Of a DNA stretch of 64,000 nucleotides, positions 50,303 through 64,000 are shown piece by piece. Origin of the DNA: Tulasnella sp. 424. Lineage: Eukaryota; Basidiomycota; Agaricomycetes; Cantharellales; Tulasnellaceae. The position numbers were made by a program, and so were the translations under genes. The notes under the pieces are model-generated. The model saw nothing but the letters and a program-made list of their open reading frames with translations. It was not told the origin of the DNA and made no database searches. The stretch is from positions 372,001-436,000 of the forward strand of contig WSUB01000005.1 of NCBI GenBank assembly GCA_019633425.1, written 5' to 3'. The stretch's first letter is position 1. Each line of letters opens with the position of its first letter.

Positions 50303-50722
50303 TATAGAACCGCGTAATGACGTGGTTCACGCGTCGTGCAAGGGTGAAACGGAAAAAGTAGCGGAGGCGGTTGGATCGGTCGAGATTCCAAACCGTACAA
50401 ACGTTACAACACGCGGAAGTTATAACGACGATGTCACGTAAACAAACACAGGCGCTGACAAAACCGAAACCCGAGCTTGATCAGCAAGATCCGTTTGCAA
50501 GAATACCAGAACCATTTAGCAGCGCGACGAGCATGCGTATCTGAAAGGAGGCGGCCGGGGTAGGCCCTTGGTAAAAGCGTATTGCATCGTAGTGGTGGTC
50601 TTCGTGGTGCTGCCCGTCGTCGGATAGCTGAACACTCGAACAAAACCTTCCTCTGGCGAGCTTCGCACAATCAGAGACTCGGGAGATATTACTACAGATC
50701 TATGACACGAAACCGCCCGAGA
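50303..50722. promoter_or_regulatory. Promoter region of DNMT5, 420 bp
   Basis: This lies between the DNMT5 start and the stop of UTP11, which is transcribed in the same direction. It should hold the UTP11 3' UTR and the DNMT5 promoter. No clear site is recognised. Confidence 0.45.
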
Positions 50723-52120
50723 TCATCGTTTTCTCTCCTGCCTCCACTTGAACACCTTCGGCTTATACACTTCATTACCCAACTCGACCACCGGCATTCG
50801 GTTTTTCCTCCTAAACGTAAATTCTTCGGCCTCTTGTTCGTCAGGCTCGTCGAAAAGCTGCTCCTTCTCTTTTATCTTGCGATGAGATCCCTTCCCAGCC
50901 ATTGTAAGTCTTTGCATCTCCAGCTCCTGTTGCGCATAGCGGAGGTGTTTATCTCGCTCGAGACGAGCAGCCAGCTCCTTGAGGAGTTTCGTTCGTTGTT
51001 TCTGGGCACGGAAAAGTCAATACACAGATAATGTGAGTGAAAGGACTATGCAGAGCTCACTCGGCCTCGGGCTTTTGCGTATGGGTCAAGTGCGTCCTCG
51101 GGTTCTGCGGCACGCTGCTTGCCCTTCCTTTTGCTATCCACAGGAGTTATCCATCCCAAGTCGACTTCTGCTTCGTCTTCTATTTCCACAGGTTTCCGTT
51201 TCGACGAGGAACCGGCCTTTGGAGGCTGGTAGCCCCAAGCTATCAATCATGGATGAGTAAAGTCAGGAATTCGCCGATGTCCAGCGACGCCTACCAGAGT
51301 CCTCATCGTCTACAAAGACGATGTGTCCATTCATACTGCCTTGCTGACCGCTTGGTCCTGCCGTCGACGAAGAGCGAGCGAGTATTCCAGCTCCGCGTAG
51401 GACTTCGAGGTCCTTCTCCGACAACGGGGTATCGACGTCCACCCTTATCTTCAGTGCCTCTTTCTCTTTCCTCTTTTCTCTCTTTTCGGAGTCATCGCTC
51501 TCATTTTCATCAGATTCGCTTCCACTTTCTCCCAATGCATCGTCGTCTTTGGCCCCAACATCGTCCATCAGGTCATCGTCATCTTCCTCCACTTTAGAGT
51601 TAGTCTGAACCAAGTCCGCTAGGATCATTAGCTGGGACTTTAATGCTGCTATCCTCTGTTACGGAAATCAGGTCAGCTCGGAATGCTCGGTGCAAGTAGA
51701 CAAAGCCATGGGCTTTTCACCTTCAAATTAGCTCTCTTCATGGTCCGAATGTAATTAGCATCCTGGGCTTTGAGCACTTTTGCAATCTCTGTCGTCAAAG
51801 ACTGATTTTCTCTGTAGGAAACGTGAACACCTCTCTATTGGCGTGAAACCGAGTTTCAGATCCACCCCGACGAATCAACCTTCTCAAGGACGTACATCCG
51901 TCTTCTGATTCTTCATCGCATAGTAAAACTCGTCTTTATTCCTCTCCTTCGCTTTCTCTTGCAACCTCTCAATCCGGAGTCTCTTGGTGTGATAGTTCTT
52001 CGCCCGGACGACATAGTCTTTCTTCTTCTCCAAGATACCGAGCTTTTGTCGTTCAAGGAGTTGACCTCGTTCTCTGTGCTCCCTGGTATGCACAGGACTC
52101 TTTGCCGAACCTGAGACCAT
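50723..52120 (-). CDS. UTP11: U3 snoRNP protein UTP11 (SSU processome)
   Basis: Exons 52120-51896, 51834-51721, 51655-51295, 51239-51061 and 51001-50723 encode 385 aa. The N-terminus is strongly UTP11-like: THREHRERGQLLERQKLGIL-type sequence at about 10-30, DYVVRAKNYH, and ERNKDEFYYAMKNQ. After the first splice come GVHVSYRENQ, KVLKAQDANYIRTM and NGHIVFVDDEDS, then a Lys/Arg-rich C-terminus with KWRQERKR. Utp11 is part of the nucleolar SSU processome needed for 18S rRNA maturation. A Ser/Asp/Glu-rich insertion (51400-51600) makes the protein longer than the yeast one (about 250 aa). The ATG at 52120 is chosen because the upstream in-frame start is a TTG. Confidence 0.9.
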
Positions 52121-52341
52121 GTTTGGAGCGAAAAGATCAAGTGCTAGCGAGGGCGGTGGCGGGGTTGAGAAATTTCTTTCCAAAGACCAAACAACTGCAA
52201 AGTGTCCAACGGGCTACCATTCACAACGAGCAAGATGACTACATTGTGCACCGAAGACCGTCACTACTAAGTCCAACGAAGTAAAAGTACGACTACGTCC
52301 ATCAACGAAAACGAAAAAGATAAGGTAACTAGATAGTCTGA

Positions 52342-54323
52342 TCAAAAAATCCCAAGTCCAAGTCCAACCGCACCGAGCAACAATCCTGTAGCCCAGGGCC
52401 AAGGGATTCCCTGGTTCATACGAACTGACATTGCACTGTTACCATTGCCGGTGGTGCTCCTAGCCCCAGTTGCAAACGGTTCTACGGAAGTTACAGTCAC
52501 CCCTACCAACGACTGCGATCCTCCTAACGTTAACACATTGGTCGGAATAGCGGTCGATACGACCGGCGCTGTCAAGGGCGGTTGAGTTTGAAGCAGCGCC
52601 GCGGGGTTGGAAAGTTGCGCGAATCCAACAGCGGGAGGGTAATAGCGGAATACAGAGTAGACATTTTTCTGCATTGCTCTCAAGTCAGCCTTGCAAAACA
52701 AGGAGCAAGCGAAGAGTGCCCACGTACGAGGAAAGCATCTCCAATAATCCATTGGGGGGCAAGTGTCCCTGGCGATCCGAGTTGGACTGCGAAAATCGCG
52801 CCGAGACACATCCCGTTCGACTGGTCATAAGGGAAGTCGTTCGGATTGATGGCGAATGTTTTATTCCCAAAGGTAAGGCCGATCTAGGGATAGGGGGTTA
52901 ATCAGATTGATGGACGCGTCATTTACTCATAGATGCCGATATGGGCTTACGTTGACTTGAGTTGTGCATGCTGTAAGTCAGATTGTTGACACAGGTCAGC
53001 TTCAGGCTATGCACCCAAGGAAGACGTGTCACATACGATAGTAATAATACCCAGCGGAATCTCCGGTGGATGCTTGGGAACCAGGAATTTGCGCGTAAAT
53101 CGCTGCCACGACACTGGGGGGGCCGCCGATCAACGTTGTGCCAGTGTCAATAGCTGCCAGTTGCGATCCAATCTGGAGCGTTGAGCCACCAATGGTGATT
53201 CCTGGGAGTTAGGTCGCGCAGATGACAGTCAGGGGCTAATCAGAAAGAGTGAACCATGGAACAGGACATCAACATACCTGTCATTGGTATTAGCCACCAG
53301 GTACTCTGTCCGTTGGGAATGCTGACATATTCAATGTCGCCGGTGAACAAGGATGAGTCCACAGCGCCGATGGTGAAGGAACCCCCAGGTTCCGTGGCAG
53401 TCGCGGTAGGATTGTTTCCCTCCCTAAATATGGCAAGCAAATTTAGCTTCGGCTTTGGACGATAAAAAAAAGCGAAGCAGACGGCCTCACCGTGAAAGAG
53501 CGACGGCAAATAACGGCTCGGCCCATTGGTACGTCGTCGCAGCATTCATCCACCACGGCACGCCTAATTTAGCCAACGGCCGCCATGCCATGCCGATGAG
53601 CCCTGAGACTATTTGTGGAAGACTGCCCTCTTGGAAAGTGTGGATGACGCCTTCCAGTGAGGCAAAGTAAACACCCAAGGCTCTGCACGTTTAGGTGTCA
53701 GTCTACGCACCGAACACCTGATTTTGGATCGGCATCCCCGCCATTGTGACAGTCTCGTGGGCCGTTGTCCCATTCACGTCGCCTCCGAGATAGCTGATGC
53801 CGAAGCCAGCAGACCCAGTTGTATTGAAAGTACTAGATCCAGTGGAGGAATACGTCGGGCGTCCAGAGGCGGCGCACGTCGGACAATCCGATCCAACGAA
53901 CCATAAATCCGAGCTGCCGGTGTCGAGCAGGACATCGTAGTTTACCGCAGGTGTTCCGATCGAAACGCTGGTGAAGTACGCGTAGTCTGCACCGTAGTTG
54001 AATAGTTGACTGCTACCATATGACTGACGTTTTGCTGGTGATGTTGACTGCGAACCAGTATTGTATTTGCCTTTGACGTAGGTGCGATGGCCTTTGAGCC
54101 ATGTTTCGTCGATGGTCTCGGTGGTTCGCTTCAGCCTTTTGAGAGTACCGCGCGTCACTGGTTGGGTATTGGGTTGTGAGGATGATGAGGGAGCGGCGGT
54201 CGATGTTGATGGCAGGCAAAGCAATGCCGCCACGAAAATAGAGGCTGCGGAGACGACGTGCAGTTAGTATTCCAATTCCCAATGCCACGAATGTTCGTCC
54301 TCACCAAACGAGGCAGATGGCAT
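52342..54323 (-). CDS. Secreted pepsin-like aspartic protease with hydrophobic C-terminus
   Basis: Exons 54323-54305, 54244-53711, 53650-53491, 53423-53278, 53201-53037, 52970-52951, 52883-52728 and 52668-52342 encode 508 aa. A signal peptide (about 1-24) is formed across the first splice, followed by a propeptide to about 75. Both A1 catalytic motifs are present: LLDTGSSDLW and AAIDTGTTLIGGP. Other family marks are IGTPAVNYDV, GLIGMAW, TIGGSTLQIG and WIIGDAFL. The tail is Ser/Thr-rich and ends in a hydrophobic helix (52345-52395), as in GPI-anchored or membrane-tethered yapsin-like proteases; it probably works at the cell wall. The 60-nt intron 53710-53651 is used because the alternative would be only 30 nt. 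Its start is 396 bp from that of RPAP1. Confidence 0.88.
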
Positions 54324-54719
54324 GATTGAAAGGAGAGTGCAGCGCTGATGGAGTATCCGGTACTCGTAAGATGATCGCAGACCTCTCTCGTCCTCTGTGT
54401 CTAGAGGGGTAGAGTGGAGGATGAGAGAGAGGCTGCGTTCCTGGGAGGCTTGCCGAGTTTTCCTGGGCGGGAGCCGTGCCCGACGACGATCCCTATGGCA
54501 AGCTAAACAAGCCGACAACGACTCTGATTACAAAGGCGCATCCCAACGCAGCCTCAGCTACGCCTCGTTCTTGCATATATCCAAGCATAGCTGGCAGATC
54601 CTTACAACTCCTCTGAGTGCAACGTGCAGGCGCTTGGGCGATCTCACGGCCTTTTCCACGGCAATCACGTCGGCGATGTCGGTGTACAAGACTCTCAAGA
54701 CTTCAACCTCCACCACCTG
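54324..54719. promoter_or_regulatory. Shared divergent promoter region, 396 bp
   Basis: The aspartic protease gene (minus) and RPAP1 (plus) start at opposite ends. Frames inside (54397-54720 plus) are not protein-like. No specific factor site is recognised. Confidence 0.45.
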
Positions 54720-57700
54720 ATGCCCTCTCTCGTTGGCGAAATCCAAGAGCGAGAATCGTCCCGAAGCACTCAAGACGCGCCATTAGGCACTCCGAGACAC
54801 AGCATTGATTCATCGACTGGTTTTCCTCAGGCTCAGCATCGATCCAAGAGTGCCTTTGCCCGTGCAAGAGAAGCCAGGAGAAATGCACCACCAAAGTCAG
54901 ACGATATACCTGTGGTTCAACCCACCAGCGAACCATCCCTAGCTGGGTCATCTACAGCAGTTGATTTGCCTCCAACGACTCCACCCCAAATTCCCGAGGA
55001 ACAATGGCGGGCTGAAATAGCAAGTCAGAACGAGAAACGAGTTCGGGAGATGTCCGACTCCGAACGCGAGCGTGAGAGAGAGGACCTAATTGAGAGATTC
55101 GGCCCTGGAATTGTGGATCTCATGCAAAGAGTAAAGAGGAGAAGAGGTGAGCCTGTGTGGATTTCGGCCCTACCCGGCGCAGCTGACTGATCCTTCAGAC
55201 GCTACAGTGAAGAGCCCTTCCCAAGAAGACGACGGTATATACCATCCCGTATTCCTGAACTACTCGCCCTGAGTCCCTCACTCGCACTGTTCTCAGATCC
55301 GGCCCTTTTCATCTCCGCCACTGAAGGAAATGCAGAACATCAAGTCAGTGAAGGGGTGGATGCCCCGAAACCAAGAATAATCATTCCAAGTAATCGTACG
55401 TTCTGTGAAGAACTATTAATAGGCTTACAAAATTCCTAACTTCAACCGTCAGTCAATGAACTGCCTCTACACACCCCTCAGCACCATGCCCGTCCTTCCT
55501 CGCCTCTCCCCTCAGCCCTCCGCTCAGCTACTGGCAGTCCCCTTCCCAAGACACCAGGTCGAAAGCCTCGATTTTCTACTGAACCAAACGAGGTGTACGT
55601 TTATGAATCGGCACCCTCCTCGCCAAAGCGTCAACCCATCGCACTCCTAGGGGCACCTGATCCTGGAAACCCATCCCCAAATCAACTCACCTATCGTGGA
55701 CCTGCTCCAAGCGCATCAAATACCCACGAGGACGACGCGATGGATATAAGCTCCCCCATGGAAGGGCCAACTCATTCGTACCAACCATTTGCGGGAGAAC
55801 CTGGCGTGGCAAACGAGGAGGGAACACCCGAGGATATTCGCAAACGGTTTTTTCCCAACGCCGACCCGAATGATCCATCGCTTGAGTGGATCAAAGGGAC
55901 GACTACCGGGAGGGTTTCCCAAACTGGGTCAACGCCCACCAAAGAGAAGGAGGAACCCACTACCAAGAGCATTCGCTACGATCTCAGCGGGCGACCAATT
56001 CCCGAAGCCCTGCGACAATCTCTTCCTACGCATCTTGGACTCCATCACCACGGAGACGAGCAGGACGAGGCTGGCTATACATTGGACGAGTTAATCATGC
56101 TTAGCCGTTCTACCGTACCTGCGCAAAGGGCCAGTATGCTTGGGACGTTGGGGAAACTCTTATCTTATGCCGCTGCCCCATCCAATGGAGGAAACGGAGC
56201 AGTTGAGGTGGAAGATATCCGGACGAAAGTCCTCGTAACGGCGTTGGAGGCTCTGGCCGAGCGCGGTGGGGTTCTCGTACGTGCCGTGGAAGCACTATGG
56301 ATAAGTACAGTGGACTACGCTCGAAAACGACCCTCTTCGTCACTGGACATCGTAGCTCTGGCACCCCTCCCCGCTCTCCTCCGCCAACTCGCAGCCCACC
56401 TCCTTCCTTCCGCCCAAGAGCTCCCTCCAGAGTCCTTGACTCAACTTCTAGAGTTCGTTATCTTCCTGGCATCCTCCCCAAGTATCGAGAATCCCACACC
56501 AGACGAAATAGGATCTGAAATCCTTCGCACGCGAGACTTGATTCCGTCCATATTACATACATTCATCACGTCCCCATCCTCCACCTCCTCGTGGACTTCC
56601 TCGTCCGGTGGTTCCCTCCCTCCCAATGCAGACGCCATTATGCTGGTCGACGCTCTCGCGCAGACGTCCCGGGCCAACGCAACGACCGTTGTGGAAAACG
56701 GACTCGCAGACACGTTTATGATGTTCGTTGTCGTGCTACCATCTTCCTCGGCTACCGATGATGCGAAGGACATTAACCTAGCACACGAGCTCCTGGCCCG
56801 GACTTTGGATCTTTACGCCACCCTCGGGAAATATGGGATGTATGCAATCACTGCCACCACAGCCGCAGACGGATTCGTTGCATTGGGCAATTACGTTCTC
56901 GACCTTATCACTCCGGGGTTACTGGATCTTGCAAACCAACGGAGTGGTTGGCAGGTCGTGACGTCTTATCTCAAGCTGTTGGAAGTGTGGATGACTTGTG
57001 CAATCGACCCGCACAAGACCACGCCACCTCATGAGATACTCTGGTCTCAAGTAGTGGGATGGGAATGGGCCTCGCATGTCTACCAGCTTCGACGGCGCCT
57101 TCTTCAGTTGTTGGGGGATAACTCAGGTCCTCACACCGACGTGGGAAAGAGACCGATAGCTGCGACCATCAGAGCGGCGTTGGCTGCTGTGTGGCACGTT
57201 CTAGCGGCATGGTTAGAAGGCAGTGCAGTGAATTCCGTCAAGTCCGGGGAGTTAGAACGCCACCAGTTCGTGGAAGAAATAGCAATACCAGAGACGCGTC
57301 CAGCGGAAGACCTCGCACTATCTCAAGTTGTTGAAGAGTTCGATCAAAGCTTGAGTGTAGTAGCTCAAAAGGCCAACAACGAATATGGTAATCTAGAGAC
57401 TCTGTCCTCGAACGGAATGGTGCTGCTCTCGGCCATCCGCCTGGGCTTCGCGTGTCTTCCCCCGGAACCAACTCCGCCAACTCCAGCCCCTTTCGGCCCC
57501 CTCTCCGAGTCAAATTTCCACGCCATCCTTATCCTCTGCAACAAATTGGTATTCCATCCTCTTTGGGATCAACTTCGCAACTTACCGACTTACCAAATCC
57601 TTTTGCTTCGGCCGCTTACGAGTCTTGTCGCTTACGCGACCCTGGTCGCACGCCGTTGTGGAGCACAAGGCTTGGAACTTAAAGATTGGCTCAAGCTCTC

Positions 57701-59204
57701 CTTCGGAACCATGACCTGTTTGGTTGAAGGGGAGGAGGATCTCGGGAGCCGAGTCCTCGAGGGCATCACCCGCTCGATAACGAAGGACGCCGCTAGGGAG
57801 CTAACTTCAAGCGGAGACAAATTGGACGCCTCACCCGAAGTCTCGTCACAAGGAGGACTGCAAGTTATCTTACCTTTCTTCCAGACCGCGTTGCGAAGGA
57901 CTCATGTGAAAAGCCGAGAAGGTGGAGGGGAGGACGATGACGGACCAGGAAATGAGGAATCTCCGACTGAAATCGTAGCGCCGCTTGTAACCGGCAGAAA
58001 CTCGATCCAAGAAGCAACGACCTTGCGTCTGCCTCATTCATCGACGTCATCCAAAGGTAGTAGCAGCACGCCAAGGGGAGGCGGATATGGCCTACCACTA
58101 CGCCGCGACTGGACCTTCGCGCCGTTGGATGCCTTGCTTCATTCCAGTACTGCTCCAGTCTTCAAAGTCCTCCCGAACGACTGGGACCACTCCGAGGTCG
58201 ATGTTGTCAGAGCAACACTGCTCCTCGCACGGATATTGCAAGACATCGTGGCCGCTAGGACGAACTCGGGCTTCACTTCGGAGGCTCGGGCCGTAACCAT
58301 GAGCCAAGAAGAAGTCGTCTTCGGTTGTATGAAAGTTTTCATGCTCGAACACGGCCAGAACAGCAGTAGCAGCTTCGGTAACGACTCCGCCGCAGAGGTT
58401 TTCCGGGACGCCATAGTTTCGACCGAAATGGACCGTCTCCTCGCTCCTTTCCGTTCTTTGGGTCGCTCGACCAACCCTCCGCCCGCAGCAAACCGGAACT
58501 TCCCTCCATCCCTCGAAAGAACGGCCCTACCCTACTTGGGGGCGGCAACTCCCTTTTTCCAGTTCTACTCGGACTTTCTGGGTCTGTACGACGGCGTCTC
58601 GTTTGGTCACCCCACGTTCGGAGCTTTGCTCATTCCACCACTGGCCAACTCGACGTATCCGATCGACTATCGGAAATTGCTTTGGGGAGATTATGCGCAC
58701 GTTCTCCGACATCTATCCATGGAGCCCGCGGAAATCATTGGGTCAGATGCCAAGGATTGGCTATACCCAGTCGAATCAGACGGCGAACTCATTGGAATGT
58801 ATGTGAAGGCTCTAGGAAACGAACGTCTCCGTGGCTTCCTGCGTTGGGTTGCGGTCCACCACGTCGCGTCCAACATTTGGCCTGATCTTCAGGAACATTC
58901 CCTTACAAGCTTTGAATCAAAGGCCAAGGCCATGGACGCTGAACCTACGGAAGCCTCTAAGCAGGCAAGGTTAACGAGATCTAGGAAGGTGTTGCAAGCA
59001 GTTTTGGGTAACTCAAACTTGAACGGCGTTAAAGAAGTCGTCCTCTATTATCAGCCAGAACCTAATTCAAACCCAGCATTGCCTCCGCCGATGTGCTTCG
59101 AGGATAATAATTCAGGGAACTGGAAGCAACAGAGATTGGAATGGGTGTTGACTTGGGGAGGGGACGGGTTGAGCAGTCGTTTGCAGGGTCTTCTCTCGGG
59201 TTAA
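54720..59204 (+). CDS. RBA50: RNA polymerase II-associated protein 1 (RPAP1/RBA50)
   Basis: Exons 54720-55146, 55199-55234, 55297-55395 and 55453-59204 encode 1437 aa. The N-terminus carries the RPAP1 pattern MPSLVGEIQERE and QHRSKSAFARAR, then the RPAP1_N helix (NEKRVREMSDSEREREREDL, about 110-130). The central RPAP1_C signature is clear: SIRYDLSGRPIP, LPTHLGLHHHG and AGYTLDELIMLSRSTVPAQR. The remaining 900 residues are an alpha-helical repeat-like region. Yeast Rba50 and human RPAP1 help assemble RNA polymerase II (Rpb2/Rpb3 contacts) and bring it into the nucleus with the Gpn GTPases. The large last exon is unbroken. The start at 54720 fits family N-termini. It converges on glutathione synthetase with 243 bp between stops. 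Confidence 0.9.
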
Positions 59205-59447
59205 CCTTTTTGAGTCAAGACTGAGCTCTCCCAGCCTCCCCCGATCTGGCACGTAATGCTGCATGTCGAGTAGTTATTAGGTGACGATAATTGAAGACAA
59301 TATCTGCGCGTGTGTGTATAATTCATTGCAGGCCATTACTATTTCATTTCAAATACGGTTATCTAAGGTTTAATGAAGGACTAATGTGAATGACTCGACG
59401 GGTCAGCACCATGCGCCCCCTTCACCTGACTTGGGGCGGAGGCCCGC

Positions 59448-61359
<1,912 letters not shown>

Positions 61360-63783
61360 TGAAAGGTTGTCGCGGTGGAGTGGGAGGAAAAGGGTCGAAC
61401 CTGAAAAATCAAACATCCCACGGCACGTTGTTTCGAGTTTTTTCCCTCGCCCTCGCCCACCTGACCTCAGCTGCTGCAGTATCCACACTATCCCACAAAC
61501 GTCTTGCGAATGTGTTTCAGGGCCGATCATCAAGGTAGCTTACTCCCATCGGACTCTATGAGGTCATAAGGCCGCTTGGAGTTCCAATTGGGGATTTGAC
61601 GCTTCAAGCCATTCGAGGCTAAGCGAACAATAAACTACTTCTGCCTCATCCTGGTGCGTGTGATCGATGGCTCCCAATAAATCGCTAATAAACACCCCTC
61701 TGACCACATTTTAACTTTATGGGGAAGGCGATAGTTCCAACTTCCAACTTCTCCAACCGCTGCGACGCAATCTGGAGGTCAGCCAAGCCCAGAGCAAAAT
61801 TTATACATGATCGGGACGGATAGCTTCTTGTGACAGCTCGCGACTGGACTATCCGCGTGTTCTGCTTCCAATAGGAAGAAGGACTTCCTTTCCGCTACCC
61901 TGATCTCCAGAGGGTCCTTCAAGCCGTCTGCGAAGCATACTCCCAAATGGTACGAGGCAAGCTTTTACAAATTTGTCCTGGTGCGTGTGGGCCCGTCGAT
62001 CCAATCTCCTTAGCCAAGTCCAGCCCACAACAGACTGACCTACTTATTGCCGAGCCTTTGGCGCCAGATCTCCTCTTCAATCTCATTTAGTCCAACAGGC
62101 CGGTCGGCCTAATGGGAAGCGCCAGTAGGAAACTTGAGACCTTCCTCCTGCGTCTTGCTCGGTGCTTTTCTATTCTCAATTATCGACTGAAGAAGGGAAG
62201 AAGAGGACCATCAATCCATCTGCTATCCGGGACCGACATCCGTCCCGAGGGCTTTGACACCCCAATTTTCGCAAGGTACGCTCTATTCTTGCGTCACCCG
62301 CTTTGTTTACATCGGCGGAGAGAACAGTTCAACGCTCGATCAGCTTCCCAGAAAAAAAAGAGAGAGAAACGAGATCCACTAATAATCGCAGGCTTTACGA
62401 CACGGGAATGTTGTCGCGGGCTGGAATAGTCTTTGAATTTTTTTTAAACACGTGCAAGCGTCCGGCAGCTGCCCTGCCTCCCCCCCCCCCCCCCTCGGAA
62501 AGTGCTTCCACCTCGACGACCGAACTCACAAATACCTTCTTCGGAGAGAACGAGTGGAAAGACCCGCAAAGCCGCTGCATCGTCTGATCGGATGATTTGA
62601 ATCTGGGTCTGGGCGGCTCTGGTCTTGGTCGTCGACCGGTGCATGCGGCCGAGTGGGAAGTGAGGCAACCTCACAACGTGCTTTCTCGTGAAATTAGGAA
62701 CGGGAAAAAGAAGCACCCTCCCTTCTCTCGAACGCAACGCGAAAACTTGTGCGAACTTGAGATAGGAGGAACGATAGATAATGACATGCATGACAGGTTG
62801 TAGCAGGTACCGCAGTTCAGATGGTGGCTGAATCGCTTTAGGACCCGGATATTTCTTATTTTCTGTTGGACCCGCAATCTAAAATGGGGATGAAGCGCGC
62901 GAATGACGAGAGGGGCTTCGCGGCGGAAAAGACAGCCGAGTCCGCCACATTGAGATAGCGAGTGTGTACCTTGCAGTCAGCGAAGAAGAGCGATGAATGG
63001 GGCGTAGGAGGCGGCGGGTAGACGATCAAGGACCAAAAGGAGGGGGGAGGTATCACAACAGACGCATACACGAGTGGCTCCTAGATCTTCTCGTTAGATC
63101 ATTTCGTTTGAGACCTTCCCGACCCTGCTAGCTGCCACGCGTCGATGAACCGAAGTGTACGTACGTACGTTATAGTGTATAGGTAGCTTGGATAGTTTGC
63201 CAACCCCATTTCGAATTTGCTTTCTGGATGGGTTCGGATGTGCGATTTCTCCAATGCCGAACCCGGGCTCTTCGATTTCTATGACAGGTTTGTAGCGTCA
63301 AGACCTACAAATACGCATTCAACGACGCTGCCTCGAGTCGAGTCTCCGTCTGTTCGTTCCCTTCTTTCGTCCTCCCCGTCCTCTCCTCGCCTTCATTCCT
63401 CCGCCGGTCCCTCAAGCCTGCGTATCCCAGTCGATGGACGTCGAGACCACTACTTGACACCACTCAGCGTCCTCGGCCCTGCACAACAACACCTGAACCT
63501 GGTTCCGTCTACAAAACCTTGCCCACGACTCCATCATCGCCAGTCTCTCTATAAAACCTCAGGGGTCTGCACTCCGACGGTCCACCCGCAAATCATCAAC
63601 ACACTACTCAGCTCTCACTACCCTCCTACAACCCTCCATATAACAAGCAGAGCTATCTTTCTTTCTCTCTTACACACATATACATATATACTCAGGGGAA
63701 AGCGCTCTGAGCAAGAAGCATCGGTCAAACCAAGCCTGCTTGTTGATCACCACCCCCGCGCGCGCGTCACCACGGATCCCGCC
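61360..63783. other. Divergent intergenic region, 2.4 kb
   Basis: This separates glutathione synthetase (minus) from the edge gene (plus) and holds both promoters. Notable elements are a run of 15 C (62480-62494), an ACGTACGTACGT run near 63159-63170, and a strongly C/T-rich stretch over 63340-63680 that is probably the 5' UTR/promoter of the edge gene. Frames at 62112-62429 and 63217-63972 (plus) are not family-like. Confidence 0.5.
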
Positions 63784-64000
63784 ATGCCTGCAACTCCAAT
63801 TGAGGTATGCGGACCCCTCCTTCCCATACTTGACAACGCTTTGACTGACGATCGCCACGTCTCCAGATTGGAACGAGGGTATTCTGTACGTTATCTTATA
63901 TTGGATTCTGGGGAAGGTAATTCTGTCCCAGTCGCTGACATCCGGGTTGGTGCCTGTCGATTTAGTACATGATAACCCCAATTCCGCCCCCATCTACGGG
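63784..64000 (+). CDS. First exons of a gene running off the right edge (possibly CAP-Gly)
   Basis: Exons 63784-63804, 63867-63885 and 63966-64000 join in phase to MPATPIEIGTRVFLHDNPNS followed by APIYG. Each junction has good GT/AG signals (GTATGC and CCAG, GTACGT and TTAG). The short N-terminal extension, then IGTRV and a Gly after a short loop, resembles the start of CAP-Gly microtubule-binding domains such as those in tubulin cofactors. With only 25 residues this stays a guess. The 63217-63972 open frame on the same strand is a different frame and looks like leader sequence. Confidence 0.4.

Noticed and set aside
53681..53710. 30-nt intron in the aspartic protease gene
   Set aside because: It is too short for splicing here; the 60-nt intron 53710-53651 keeps phase and gives the family-like QVFGVIHTF.
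63217..63972. 251-codon plus-strand frame at the right edge
   Set aside because: It is Ser/Pro/His low-complexity and reads through the promoter/leader in a frame different from the splice-consistent exons at 63784-64000.

Overview
This is a eukaryotic window from a filamentous fungus, most likely a basidiomycete of the Agaricomycotina. Genes are dense and intron-rich. Nearly all introns are 45-95 nt with GT(A/G)xGT donors and (C/T)AG acceptors, and I could join almost every gene by following the reading phase across them. Several families fit that placement: a DNMT5-type DNA methyltransferase, a kinase-like protein with an MLKL-type N-terminus, and expanded F-box-like proteins. The exact order or genus is a guess (a Rhizoctonia/Ceratobasidium-like fungus would fit).

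Layout. 11-1543 (-) is an F-box-like gene that runs off the left edge. 1544-13258 is an 11.7 kb stretch in which I support no gene. 13259-16832 holds a DUF4048-like gene and the small ATP synthase subunit k gene, both (-). 19373-21997 (+) is a paralogue of the left-edge F-box gene, with conserved introns. 23182-25316 (-) is an MLKL-like protein kinase homologue lacking key catalytic residues; it is transcribed away from a DUF2264 enzyme (25846-28069, +). A tetraspan membrane protein (-), a secreted ferritin-like protein (+) and the Fe-S assembly ATPase CFD1 (-) follow up to 33229.

From 34874 to 61359 genes are tightly packed: a 1235-aa three-RRM protein (-), a dolichyldiphosphatase-like PAP2 enzyme (+), an LSB5-like VHS/GAT protein (+), an 11-exon DNMT5 (-, 2314 aa), UTP11 (-), a pepsin-like secreted protease with a hydrophobic tail (-), RPAP1/RBA50 (+) and glutathione synthetase (-). 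The first exons of another (+) gene end the window.

These are mostly independent housekeeping genes (N-glycan lipid recycling, endocytosis, ribosome biogenesis, Pol II assembly, Fe-S assembly, glutathione, mitochondrial ATP synthase). The more unusual items are DNMT5 (ATP-dependent maintenance CG methylation, here without a visible N-terminal chromodomain), the MLKL-like pseudokinase, and the inverted F-box paralogues on either side of the long gene-free island. All exon joins are by eye from reading phase, splice consensus and remembered family patterns; no alignment or transcript data were used.
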